From Vibrio metschnikovii CIP 69.14 (GTDB taxonomy: Bacteria > Pseudomonadota > Gammaproteobacteria > Enterobacterales > Vibrionaceae): a DNA stretch of 64,000 bases. Positions 17,040 to 25,753 of this stretch are shown one piece after another; positions within the stretch are counted from its first letter, which is position 1, and each line of letters starts with the position of its first letter. The notes below the pieces were generated by a model that saw nothing but the letters and a program-made list of their open reading frames with translations, was not told the origin of the DNA and did no database searches. The DNA is taken from the NCBI RefSeq assembly GCF_000176155.1, contig NZ_ACZO01000006.1:248001-312000 (forward strand). Reading direction: 5' to 3'. The translations under genes and the position numbers were made by a program.

Positions 17040-17170
17040 ATCTAAATTCTGCCTATTGTTGCAGCCTTGCTGCAATAGGTTCGATTGACCATCATAGATT
17101 GATTATCGAGAGTGATTGTAATTGCTAAAAGTCAAAGAACGGTGGCGATAAGTGGGTCTATTCTGCTGCT

Positions 17171-17692
17171 TTACCACATTAAATCATCAGGGACGACAAA
17201 ATCAGCGTAAGGGTCTTCTTCATCATGGGCTTGTTTATCTTCTTCTGGTAGAGGAATAATACTGTTCTCATCACGTTGCCAAATTTTCTCAGCGACGATA
17301 TTAGGAATGATGGCGTAACTCTCTTCATAACGAGCAATCGCGAGATGACCTTTACTGAGTTGATCACGAGTAGGGTTATCAACGTAGAGTTTTTTGACCA
17401 AAGTTCCATCGGTAAAGTGATATTGAATATCGCCGTTATTGTGCGGCAGTTTATTCATTTCAATTAACTGTTTCACTTGAGCGCGAATTTCCTTGGTCAG
17501 CAATTGTTCTTTTTGCTGTTTATTTAACGCCTTATCACGTTCTATCTGCTCTTGTTTATTTGCCTCAACGGCGGCTTTTACCTCTCGCGCTTGTACGCGT
17601 GATTTCTTCGAACTTTTTTGGGCTTTTTTAAGTTTTTTTTCATTCACAAGGCCCGCTTTGAGCATTTGCTCTTGTAGAGATAGTCGTGTCAT
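17171..17692 (-). CDS. yaiL: DUF2058 family protein YaiL
   Basis: A 173-residue cytoplasmic protein matching E. coli YaiL (DUF2058, described as nucleoprotein- or polynucleotide-associated). The N-terminal half is a long, very charged helix rich in Lys/Glu/Gln (LSLQEQMLKAGLVNEKKLKK through about residue 90), likely coiled coil. A compact C-terminal domain follows (FTDGTLVKKLYVDNPTRDQL, LAIARYEESYAIIPNIVAEK), then the conserved acidic ending DPYADFVVPDDLMW. The molecular function is not established. It stands alone; a small hairpin downstream (about 17051-17077 plus coordinates) may end its transcript. Confidence 0.92.
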   Translation of the reverse strand: MTRLSLQEQMLKAGLVNEKKLKKAQKSSKKSRVQAREVKAAVEANKQEQIERDKALNKQQKEQLLTKEIRAQVKQLIEMNKLPHNNGDIQYHFTDGTLVKKLYVDNPTRDQLSKGHLAIARYEESYAIIPNIVAEKIWQRDENSIIPLPEEDKQAHDEEDPYADFVVPDDLMW

Positions 17693-17894
17693 GGTTAGTC
17701 CAATACAATCAGGTAGTGTTTCGATACGAATTGAAGGCGGCAGTTCAGTACTACATTATGCACTTTAAGCCGATAAGACTTTTCTTGACCAAGCGCTGTT
17801 TATTTGCGACTGCAGAGACTTTCAAGTCGTTACTATTAATCAACAACGGCTAAGTGTACCGACTCGTGTTGAGCAAATAAAGCCACAAATCTAT

Positions 17895-18257
17895 TCAAGC
17901 GAGTAGAAGTACAAGGCCGCCAATTTTTGCTGCTGCAGAAAGGTATTTTCCTGCGGTATAGGCTTTATTCGTAGGTTCTGTGGTTTGATCAGGATGTCCC
18001 ATTCCTAGCGCACCATAGGTAAAGGCTTTGGCTGTTCCTGATTTGGGTTGGGCTTCAGGTTCTTGCTCTTGATGCTCTGAGTCATTGAACTGTTGCAAAG
18101 CCGCAAGCAGCGCTTTGCCCTCTTCAGATAGGGTGACTTTATTCGGTTCTGCTTTGGCTGAAAGATCATGAGTATTATCGGCAGTCATCGGCGTGACAGA
18201 GGAAGCCGTCCCGTTGGCGGAATAGGTCTGTGGAGCACCAGAGGTAACAGGATTCAT
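17895..18257 (-). CDS. Small protein of unknown function with hydrophobic C terminus
   Basis: I do not recognise this 120-residue protein. It starts MNPVTSGAPQTYSANG, is rich in Thr/Ala/Ser and probably disordered in the first 45 residues. It has a short amphipathic helix (VTLSEEGKALLAALQQF) and an acidic Gln-rich linker, and ends with a Gly/Ala-rich segment closing on IGGLVLLLA, which could insert in or touch a membrane. The start is fixed at 18257 by AAGGAG six bases upstream; the longer frame to 18281 would begin before that site. It is monocistronic, and its upstream region holds the strong inverted repeats at 18311-18455. Confidence 0.7.
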   Translation of the reverse strand: MNPVTSGAPQTYSANGTASSVTPMTADNTHDLSAKAEPNKVTLSEEGKALLAALQQFNDSEHQEQEPEAQPKSGTAKAFTYGALGMGHPDQTTEPTNKAYTAGKYLSAAAKIGGLVLLLA

Positions 18258-18310
18258 TCTATTCTCCTTAATCAACAGCAATGCAGTTCGTCGATCTCCG
18301 ATTTTATATC

Positions 18311-18455
18311 GGTTAACTTATATCCTTACGACGTTAACCTTTAGTTATGGTACATAAGCAAGTGCAACTTATGTACCATGACACGCTGTCGATAGCGTGA
18401 AATCGTGTCGATAATACCCATATCGGCCAAGCGCAAGAAAACTTGTGCGTTTTTT
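18311..18455. other. Hairpin-dense stretch between chaN-like gene and the small protein
   Basis: Perfect stems GGTTAAC/GTTAACC (18311-18317 / 18333-18339), ATGGTACATAAG/CTTATGTACCAT (12 bp, 18347-18358 / 18368-18379) and CACGCT/AGCGTG (18382-18387 / 18394-18399) follow one another. They end with GCGCAAG-AAAA-CTTGTGC (18431-18448, one G-U pair) plus six T residues on the plus strand. It could be a plus-strand sRNA, or a minus-strand leader/operator of the 120-residue gene. Confidence 0.45.
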
Positions 18456-18519
18456 GCACATTTGGCGAATGTTGATTAATAAGCAAACAGTATGCCTGTT
18501 AAATTAATTGGTCGATATT

Positions 18520-19443
18520 TTAATCACAACTGAGATCTGTGTTGCGATTTTTGAGTCTTTCAATCGCTTGCCATTGGTGAGCCGGTTGTAGATAACGAAT
18601 CGGCATGGGCAGGACGAGTAACTGAAAATCGCTTGATTGTTCAGTAAGTTGACTGGTTGGGGTGATGATCGCGATGCTTAAATTCGGGTTACGTTGATGA
18701 ATCGCCGCCGCAGTACCTAACCCTTGCTGAATATGGAAAGCGCCGGCAATGTGTAGCACTTGTTGGTGTGGGTAAGCGGCAAGATAATCGACAATACTTT
18801 CCGCCATGGTCTCATCCCAAGTCATTTGGGCGGCAAATTGTTGTTCATGTTGAGCCGGTTTACCATGATGCATTGAGGCCATAAAACGAGCTTTGTAAGG
18901 AGAGTCATTGAGGTTAATTTCTTTTGCAACCCAATTACGTTGTTCTTTAGGTAGCCTATCTAAATATTCAATGCCTTGTTTGCCAATACAACGAACCATA
19001 TTTTTTGGCGCATTGGCGGCAATAATGGGTCTTTGATGATGTTTCGCTAACTCAACAAGTGGACGATAATCACTGGCATAGTTTGGCCAAGCGTTACTTT
19101 GCTCGATAAGGTATTGCTCACCAATCTCGCCTTGTAAATATTGATTCAGATAAGGTTGGCTATCTCGAGAAAATTGCTCCATAGAAAGGACGATGGAGCG
19201 ATGTTGCTCAATCAACGTTCGCAGTAAATCGGCTTGAAACTTATGGATAGCACTGTGGGTATGCCATTCTCCGACTAAGATCACGTCTGCTTGTTTCACT
19301 GCATCGGGAAGATTGGACAATGATAGCCATTCCCCTTGAGGCGAAGCCAGTTGATAGTCGTAAAAGTCACTGATTTGACGAGAGTTCGAAGCGCTACAGC
19401 CGATAAGCCATATTGATAATGCAAGGGTGATAAAAATACGCAT
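18520..19443 (-). CDS. ChaN-like haem-binding lipoprotein
   Basis: Outer- or periplasm-facing lipoprotein of 307 residues in the ChaN (DUF399) family. Family members such as Campylobacter ChaN bind haem and are iron-regulated. The signal peptide with lipobox LIGC-SA places the lipid-modified Cys at about residue 16. The family core is seen in VILVGEWHTHSAIHKFQADLL (His pair about 60-62), LSMEQFSRD, and HIAGAFHIQQGLGTAAAI near the C terminus. A strong Fur-type palindrome lies 44-72 bases upstream, inside the 73-base gap after rlmA, so the gene should have its own iron-repressed promoter. Haem binding is inferred from the family. Confidence 0.86.
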   Translation of the reverse strand: MRIFITLALSIWLIGCSASNSRQISDFYDYQLASPQGEWLSLSNLPDAVKQADVILVGEWHTHSAIHKFQADLLRTLIEQHRSIVLSMEQFSRDSQPYLNQYLQGEIGEQYLIEQSNAWPNYASDYRPLVELAKHHQRPIIAANAPKNMVRCIGKQGIEYLDRLPKEQRNWVAKEINLNDSPYKARFMASMHHGKPAQHEQQFAAQMTWDETMAESIVDYLAAYPHQQVLHIAGAFHIQQGLGTAAAIHQRNPNLSIAIITPTSQLTEQSSDFQLLVLPMPIRYLQPAHQWQAIERLKNRNTDLSCD

Positions 19444-19486
19444 AAAGCCTCCAATAATGAGTCAGCAGTCTACTGGAGGCCAAGTT

Positions 19487-19514
19487 AATTATCAATGTAG
19501 TGATAATTATTATC
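19487..19514. promoter_or_regulatory. Fur box upstream of the ChaN-like gene
   Basis: GATAATTATTATC (19502-19514) is a perfect palindrome. In its 19-base frame it matches 15 of 19 positions of the Fur consensus. It overlaps a second inverted repeat, AATTATCA-N6-TGATAATT (19487-19508), so two Fur dimers could bind. Confidence 0.75.
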
Positions 19515-19516
19515 AA

Positions 19517-20335
19517 TTAAACCTTTTGATAAACTCGAATCATAAAATCAGCCTCACACTCAAACTGGGGCGTTAATGGCAGATCGTGACGTAGTTGATC
19601 ACTTGCCCGCCAAGCAAAAGGCGTCATTTGTAGCAGATCAAACGCCTCTGGCCCTGAAAGGGACATAGTATAGTGCAGTTGCTGTTGATGTTTTAGCTCA
19701 AAACCATCGATGATTTCTGCTGTTTCGTCATGCAGTTGCACTTGCGGATAAATCAACGCTTTGAGCTGATAAAGGTGGCGAGCAGCAGGGGTGACGGTTA
19801 TGACTACGCCATTATCGTCAAGAACGCGTTGCAGCTCTTCTGTTTTACAAGGCGCGTAGATACGCACGATAGCATTTAAGGATTGATCGGCAAACGGTAA
19901 GCGATGGCTGGAGGCGACAACAAAGTCCACTTGTGGGTAACGTTTAGCAGCAAAACGAATCGCTGTTTTTGAGATATCTAGGCCATAGGCATTGGCTTGT
20001 GGATGTTGTTCAAGTAACGCACTAGCAATATATTGGGTGTAATAACCTTCACCACAGCCAATATCGAGTAATTGGTGGTTGGTATTGACTAAGTAACGAG
20101 TGCACAGAGTGCTCACTGCGCTGCGCATTGGGTGATAATGCGCTCCATCGAGAAAGCGTCGTCTTGCCTGCATCATTGCTTTGTTGTCACCAGGATCTTT
20201 GGAGCGTTTATGCTGCACTGGCATCAAATTGACATAGCCTTCTTTAGCTTGATCAAACTGATGATGATTCGCACAGTGATAGCTGCGTTGATGAAGAGTT
20301 AGCGAGTGGTGGCACAAGGGGCATTGATAAGTCAT
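19517..20335 (-). CDS. rlmA: 23S rRNA (guanine-745 N1)-methyltransferase
   Basis: SAM-dependent rRNA methyltransferase of 272 residues. An N-terminal zinc finger (CPLC at 5-8, then CANHH at about 21-25) precedes the family segment KEGYVNLMPVQHKRSKDPGDNK. The Rossmann methyltransferase core follows, with motif I LLDIGCGEGYYT (about 92-103), YGLDISKTAIRFA and VRIYAPCK. It modifies helix 35 of 23S rRNA near the tunnel. The gene lies downstream of yeaD behind that gene's terminator and upstream of the Fur-controlled chaN-like gene, so it is probably transcribed alone. Confidence 0.93.
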   Translation of the reverse strand: MTYQCPLCHHSLTLHQRSYHCANHHQFDQAKEGYVNLMPVQHKRSKDPGDNKAMMQARRRFLDGAHYHPMRSAVSTLCTRYLVNTNHQLLDIGCGEGYYTQYIASALLEQHPQANAYGLDISKTAIRFAAKRYPQVDFVVASSHRLPFADQSLNAIVRIYAPCKTEELQRVLDDNGVVITVTPAARHLYQLKALIYPQVQLHDETAEIIDGFELKHQQQLHYTMSLSGPEAFDLLQMTPFAWRASDQLRHDLPLTPQFECEADFMIRVYQKV

Positions 20336-20388
20336 AACGCTCTCGAAGAGAAAATCAAGTCGGCAAGTTTAGCGATATTTATTCGAAA

Positions 20389-20413
20389 TAAAAAGGGCGT
20401 TACTATCGCCCTA
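20389..20413 (-). terminator. Terminator of yeaD
   Basis: On the minus strand, AGGGCG / CGCCCT with a 7-base loop is followed by TTTTATTT. It sits just after the yeaD stop and before rlmA. Confidence 0.8.
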
Positions 20414-20420
20414 ATCAAGA

Positions 20421-21302
20421 TTAAGCGGTAATCCGTGTACTTAGACAGTGAGTTTCACCCGGTTGTAAGACCTTACCTGCAGTAAGACTCGGTGCATGCC
20501 AAGTTGATTCGACACAAAGCATGGTCAGATAACCATCGTCTTGCATATCTCCCATCGATTGAGCACCTTGTGCCCACGGATTCCAAAGCACAGCAGAGTT
20601 ATGCCCTTGATTGTCTACCACTAGAGTACGCTGACGTTGATGATCCTGCACTTGAATGTGAGATTGCGGCTTCGTATAAACCCGGTCAATGCTGTCGCGC
20701 AGGGTTAGTGTTTCCTCTCCTTGGCACCACTGATCGTTTTGCAGACTATCAATATAATCACTGCCCATTCCGGTAATGGTTGTCTCCCGTACATCAGCCA
20801 CATTTAAGTAACTGTGCAGAGCCCCTGAAAAGGCCCATGCCTTTTGGTCGGTATTCGTAATGGTTAAACGCACGGTTAAGCTATCAGAGATTTCGATAGA
20901 CAGACGAAGTTGGAATTCATGCGGCCATACTGAGCGAGTTTGCTGGTTACTGTCGAGACCAAGGACGACGATCACCCCTTGCTCGTTTTCCCGATGTTCG
21001 ATGAGTTGCCATTGACTTGAGCGAGCAAAGCCATGAGCTGGAGTCGCTAAGCGGCCAAACCACGGCCAGCAAATGGGTATTCCGCCACGTAGTGCCGTTT
21101 TGCCATCAAAAATTGCTTTTTTGCTCATCCAGAGTAGATCATCTTGACCGGTAGGTCGAAAAGACACGACATGACCACCGTGCAGCGCAATACCGGCTAC
21201 CGCTTTATCATGAATAACGCGGACGATTTTTACATTATCCTGTTCAACAATCGTGACGCAGTCAGAAAGTACCGTTAGGCTAGGAAGTGGTAGTAAATCC
21301 AT
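20421..21302 (-). CDS. yeaD: D-hexose-6-phosphate mutarotase (YeaD)
   Basis: Aldose-1-epimerase-like beta-sandwich enzyme that interconverts anomers of glucose-6-phosphate and related sugars. At 293 residues it matches E. coli YeaD. Seen: AGIALHGGHVVSFRPTGQDDLLW-like N-terminal core, RGGIPICWPWFG (about 72-83), the catalytic-His region HGFARSSQW, HSYLNVADV and a Glu-containing LCVESTWH near the C terminus. ATG 21302 is chosen because AGGAGC lies eight bases upstream; the longer frame to 21344 has no such site. It lies downstream of gapA, the same pairing as in E. coli, but a terminator separates them. Confidence 0.92.
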   Translation of the reverse strand: MDLLPLPSLTVLSDCVTIVEQDNVKIVRVIHDKAVAGIALHGGHVVSFRPTGQDDLLWMSKKAIFDGKTALRGGIPICWPWFGRLATPAHGFARSSQWQLIEHRENEQGVIVVLGLDSNQQTRSVWPHEFQLRLSIEISDSLTVRLTITNTDQKAWAFSGALHSYLNVADVRETTITGMGSDYIDSLQNDQWCQGEETLTLRDSIDRVYTKPQSHIQVQDHQRQRTLVVDNQGHNSAVLWNPWAQGAQSMGDMQDDGYLTMLCVESTWHAPSLTAGKVLQPGETHCLSTRITA

Positions 21303-21392
21303 AAAGATAAGCTCCTGATGTTTGGATATTAAGACATTCAGCACTTAATATCGATGGTAAAGGGCGAACAAGATCTCGTGAATAGAAAAGAC

Positions 21393-21420
21393 GAAAAAGG
21401 CGACACTGTGGCCGCCTTTT
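21393..21420 (-). terminator. Terminator of gapA
   Basis: On the minus strand, AAAAGGCG / CGCCTTTT with a 10-base loop is followed by T-containing sequence (TTTTTCG). It lies 44 bases past the gapA stop. Confidence 0.75.
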
Positions 21421-21463
21421 AGCTAATTTTGTTGCTCAACGAATGACTTCGCTAATCACGACA

Positions 21464-22792
<1,329 letters not shown>

Positions 22793-23209
22793 ATGGCGAT
22801 CAATGATTCCAGCAAAAAAAACATCAAGCCTGATGATTACTGGCGTGAAACCCTAAGTGAAGAGGCCTATTATGTCTGTCGTCAGCAGGGAACCGAAGCG
22901 CCTTTCAGTGGTCAGTTACTGCATAACAAACAAACGGGAATTTATCACTGCACTTGCTGTGAAGCACCACTATTTAGTTCTCAGAACAAGTATGATTCAG
23001 GTTGCGGCTGGCCTAGCTTTGATGCGCCATTAACCACAGAATCAATTCGCTATTTAGAGGATCGCAGTCACGGAATGACGCGTACTGAAATTCGTTGTGC
23101 GCAATGTGATAGTCATTTAGGGCATATTTTTCCCGATGGCCCACCGACGACGGGGGAGCGCTTCTGCGTTAATTCTGTGTCGTTAAATTTCACCAAAAAG
23201 CCGCAATAA
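22793..23209 (+). CDS. msrB: Peptide methionine (R)-S-oxide reductase
   Basis: Repair enzyme that reduces methionine-R-sulfoxide in proteins using thioredoxin; 138 residues. Seen: [15 protein letters not shown], zinc-binding CTCC (about 48-51) and CAQC (about 97-100), [28 protein letters not shown] with the catalytic Cys in RFCVNS. ATG 22793 is chosen, with AGAGGA upstream; GTG 22772 in frame is less likely. It is divergent from gapA, the same neighbourhood as in E. coli. Confidence 0.96.
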   Translation: MAINDSSKKNIKPDDYWRETLSEEAYYVCRQQGTEAPFSGQLLHNKQTGIYHCTCCEAPLFSSQNKYDSGCGWPSFDAPLTTESIRYLEDRSHGMTRTEIRCAQCDSHLGHIFPDGPPTTGERFCVNSVSLNFTKKPQ

Positions 23210-23249
23210 TGGGTAAAAATTCGTCATCGATGGTTGAAATATTACAATG

Positions 23250-24080
23250 TTAGCGTTCATTAAAAACCGGGACGTTATGACGAGAGAACTCACCCCGTCG
23301 AATCGTCCGTGCCAACTGATTGGCTTGATTATCTAATTGTCGAAATTGTTCTGCGTTAAAGGGATAAAGGAGAGCCATTTCGGCAGCAGAGGCGATGGGG
23401 ACATCGAATTGCTTGCCCACCATTGCCCATAAATAAGCGAGTTCTTGATGACCCAGCGCCTGATGGGTACTAGCCAGTGACTGAAAAATCTCAGAGTTGA
23501 TCGCTCTTGGTGAACTGAGTTCTAAAGCTCGAGTGAGCAGTTGAATGGTTTTTTCTCGATCGCGCGAAATATAGAAGGTTGCAAGCGCGTATTGCATCTC
23601 GGCTGTGTCTAATTCTGGTGAGCCTTCCATACGAAGAAATTCTCGGCGAGCAATATTATCACCCGTTTGACTCCATAAAAAATACAACGCATGAGGGGTG
23701 CGCATCTGTCGAAGATCTTTGGTTAATCTATCGAGTTCATCCCCTGAATGTACCAAAGCATTAAAGCGATTTTGCGTCAGTAGTGGGTCGTTAAGGACTT
23801 GAATTTGTGAGGCGAGTTCTAAACATTGACGATAAAGCCGAACGAGTCGATATTCTTCTAACTTATTATCGACGGTTGGGTTTTTGAGTACTTCAAAACG
23901 ATGCCAGATTAAATCAGTCCGCGGTAAGCGACATTGGCCATCGTTTAAATTGAGTTTTTCACATTGAAGGCCTGGGTTATCGTTACACAGTTTATCGGTA
24001 TTGTTACGATTTTCCAGGCAACCGTTCAGTAGTACGGTCATCAAAAGCAGTATGCTAATTTTTATCCCATTCATTATCAT
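23250..24080 (-). CDS. DUF2989-type lipoprotein
   Basis: Probable lipoprotein of 276 residues: signal peptide MIMNGIKISILLLMTVLLNGC, lipobox LLNGC. Several Cys follow soon after (LCNDNPGLQCEKL, QCRLPR), perhaps disulfide-bonded. The rest is helical and repeat-like, with TPR-like pairs (ALATFYISRDREKTIQLLTRALEL, LASTHQALGHQELAYLWAM). It matches the DUF2989 family known from Vibrio and Shewanella; no function is established. ATG 24080 is used; ATG 24074 and GTG 24083 are alternatives. It is convergent with msrB. Confidence 0.8.
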   Translation of the reverse strand: MIMNGIKISILLLMTVLLNGCLENRNNTDKLCNDNPGLQCEKLNLNDGQCRLPRTDLIWHRFEVLKNPTVDNKLEEYRLVRLYRQCLELASQIQVLNDPLLTQNRFNALVHSGDELDRLTKDLRQMRTPHALYFLWSQTGDNIARREFLRMEGSPELDTAEMQYALATFYISRDREKTIQLLTRALELSSPRAINSEIFQSLASTHQALGHQELAYLWAMVGKQFDVPIASAAEMALLYPFNAEQFRQLDNQANQLARTIRRGEFSRHNVPVFNER

Positions 24081-24191
24081 CACTTGTGATCCAATACGCT
24101 TATTTATTTGGCTGGTGTTGACTCGCTACGCTAGGTCGCTATTGTTGTGGTGCTAGTTATGCTCAGTCATTTCGTCATCAAGGAAAAAATA

Positions 24192-24476
24192 ATGGATACC
24201 CATCAGTTAGTTGATGCTATCACCCCGGAAGCCTACCAGCGTCTGCTGTTTGCCGTTGAAACCGGTAAGTGGCCAGAAGGTACACCACTTTCTCAATCGC
24301 AGCGAGATTCTTGTATGCAAGCTGTGATGTTGTATCAATCTCGGCATAATGTAGAAGCTGACCATATGAGTATAGGCGTTGGTGGTGAAATGGTCTTAAA
24401 ATCGAAACGAGAATTGAAAAAACGTTTCCAAGATGGGCAAGAAGATATTGTTCGCGTGAATCCAAACCAAGAATAA
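24192..24476 (+). CDS. yeaC: DUF1315 family protein YeaC
   Basis: A 94-residue cytoplasmic protein of the YeaC (DUF1315) family, no known function. Family features: ITPEAYQRLLFAVETGKWPEG, LSQSQRDSCMQAVMLYQSRHN and the HMSIGVGGEMVLKSKRELK segment, which parallel E. coli YeaC closely. The start is ATG 24192, with AAGGA upstream; the in-frame extension to 24147 is not family-like. In E. coli yeaC sits near msrB and gapA, which fits here. It is convergent with ansA. Confidence 0.9.
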   Translation: MDTHQLVDAITPEAYQRLLFAVETGKWPEGTPLSQSQRDSCMQAVMLYQSRHNVEADHMSIGVGGEMVLKSKRELKKRFQDGQEDIVRVNPNQE

Positions 24477-24520
24477 AGATTGTCTTTATTGTTTATTCCC
24501 TTGCTCGTTACGGGCATAGT

Positions 24521-24545
24521 ATTGGCCTCTTATTCGGAGGCCAAT
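24521..24545. terminator. Stem-loop between yeaC and ansA
   Basis: Perfect 9-bp stem ATTGGCCTC / GAGGCCAAT with a 7-base loop lies between converging genes. It lacks a T tract on either strand. Confidence 0.45.
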
Positions 24546-24577
24546 GACTGCTCATCATGATGGAGCATAAAATAAGT

Positions 24578-25591
24578 TTATAAACTCATCTCTCCACGGA
24601 GCACCTGCTGCATTTTGTGCTTAATTTCTTGATAAGATAAATTTTGACTGAGTAGATAATGCAGTTTGGCTAGGGCGGCTTCTGGGGTCATATCATAACC
24701 GCTGATCACTCCGGCTTCTGCGAGCGCACAGCCTGTAGCGTATCCTCCCATGTTCACCTTTCCGGCCAAACATTGGGTTAAGTTGACAACAATCACGCCT
24801 CGTTCCGAGGCCTCTTTTAAGTGCGCCAACAACTGTGGGTTTTGTGGTGCGTTACCGACGCCAAAGGTCAAAAGAATCATTGCATTGACAGGTTGCAGTA
24901 ACGTATTGCGGATCACTTCGTGTGAAATGCCCGGATACATAGTGATCACACCGATTGGTTGCGGTGTAATGTTATGTACACGAAATGCCCCTTCCGGTTT
25001 CTCGCCTACGGTAACCTCTTTACTAATTTGAATATTGATTCCAGCTTCCAGTAGGGGAGGTAAATTTGGGGAAGTAAAGGCGCTAAAACCATCGGCATGC
25101 GATTTGGTACTTCGGTTACCACGCATCAACTGATTGTTGAAAAATAGGGTGACTTCATTAATCGGATAATTGGCCGCAAGATGCAGCGAATTGAGTAAGT
25201 TGGCTTGACCGTCAGAGCGCAGTTCGGCAAGAGGGATTTGTGAACCGGTAACGATCACTGGTTTGCCTAAGTTCTCTAACATAAATGACAGTGCTGATGC
25301 GGTATAAGCCATGGTATCCGTACCATGCAAAATAACAAAGCCATCATAGTTGTCATAGTTATCACGAATATCATCGGCAATAAATTGCCAATCTTCAGGG
25401 GTCATATCGGAAGAATCAATCAGAGGATCATATTCATGAATAGTGAATTTTGGCATCTCATCACGATGGAACTCTGGCATGGCAGCTAGCTGCTTTTCCA
25501 TAAATCCAGCCACGGGAACATAGCCGTGATCCGACTTTTTCATACCAATGGTACCGCCTGTGTAGGCAATATAAATATGCTTTCTAGTCAT
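24578..25591 (-). CDS. ansA: Type I cytoplasmic L-asparaginase
   Basis: Hydrolyses asparagine to aspartate and ammonia. At 337 residues it is very close to E. coli AnsA. Seen: first catalytic Thr in AYTGGTIGM (about residue 14), DSSDMTPEDW, second Thr motif VILHGTDTMAYTASALSFML (about 85-104) and VTGSQIPLAELRSDG. ATG 25591 (MTRKHIYIAYTGG) is the start. A longer in-frame extension to TTG 25669 looks like a signal peptide, but it would begin inside the sppA terminator hairpin, so I reject it; the enzyme is cytoplasmic. It lies downstream of sppA, separated by that terminator. Confidence 0.94.
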   Translation of the reverse strand: MTRKHIYIAYTGGTIGMKKSDHGYVPVAGFMEKQLAAMPEFHRDEMPKFTIHEYDPLIDSSDMTPEDWQFIADDIRDNYDNYDGFVILHGTDTMAYTASALSFMLENLGKPVIVTGSQIPLAELRSDGQANLLNSLHLAANYPINEVTLFFNNQLMRGNRSTKSHADGFSAFTSPNLPPLLEAGINIQISKEVTVGEKPEGAFRVHNITPQPIGVITMYPGISHEVIRNTLLQPVNAMILLTFGVGNAPQNPQLLAHLKEASERGVIVVNLTQCLAGKVNMGGYATGCALAEAGVISGYDMTPEAALAKLHYLLSQNLSYQEIKHKMQQVLRGEMSL

Positions 25592-25644
25592 AGAGGCAAC
25601 GCTTATTGTAGGGAACAGAGCCAAAATTATAGCGAAAACCACTA

Positions 25645-25680
25645 CAATAAAAAGGGGCGCTTGTTGCAAAGCGCCCCTTA
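25645..25680 (-). terminator. Terminator of sppA
   Basis: On the minus strand, AAGGGGCGC / GCGCCCCTT with a 10-base loop is followed by TTTATTG. The position, 75 bases after the sppA stop, fits. Confidence 0.88.
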
Positions 25681-25753
25681 TTTTATGGTTTGATGTTTTT
25701 GCGCAAGAAAGAGACGGTTAACTCCTGTTCTCTTTCGCGTTTACAGGTACTAG

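Noticed and set aside
25592-25669. In-frame extension of ansA that looks like a signal peptide, implying a periplasmic asparaginase
   Set aside because: It would start at a TTG inside the sppA terminator hairpin with no ribosome site. The family start is at 25591 and the sequence is the cytoplasmic type I enzyme.
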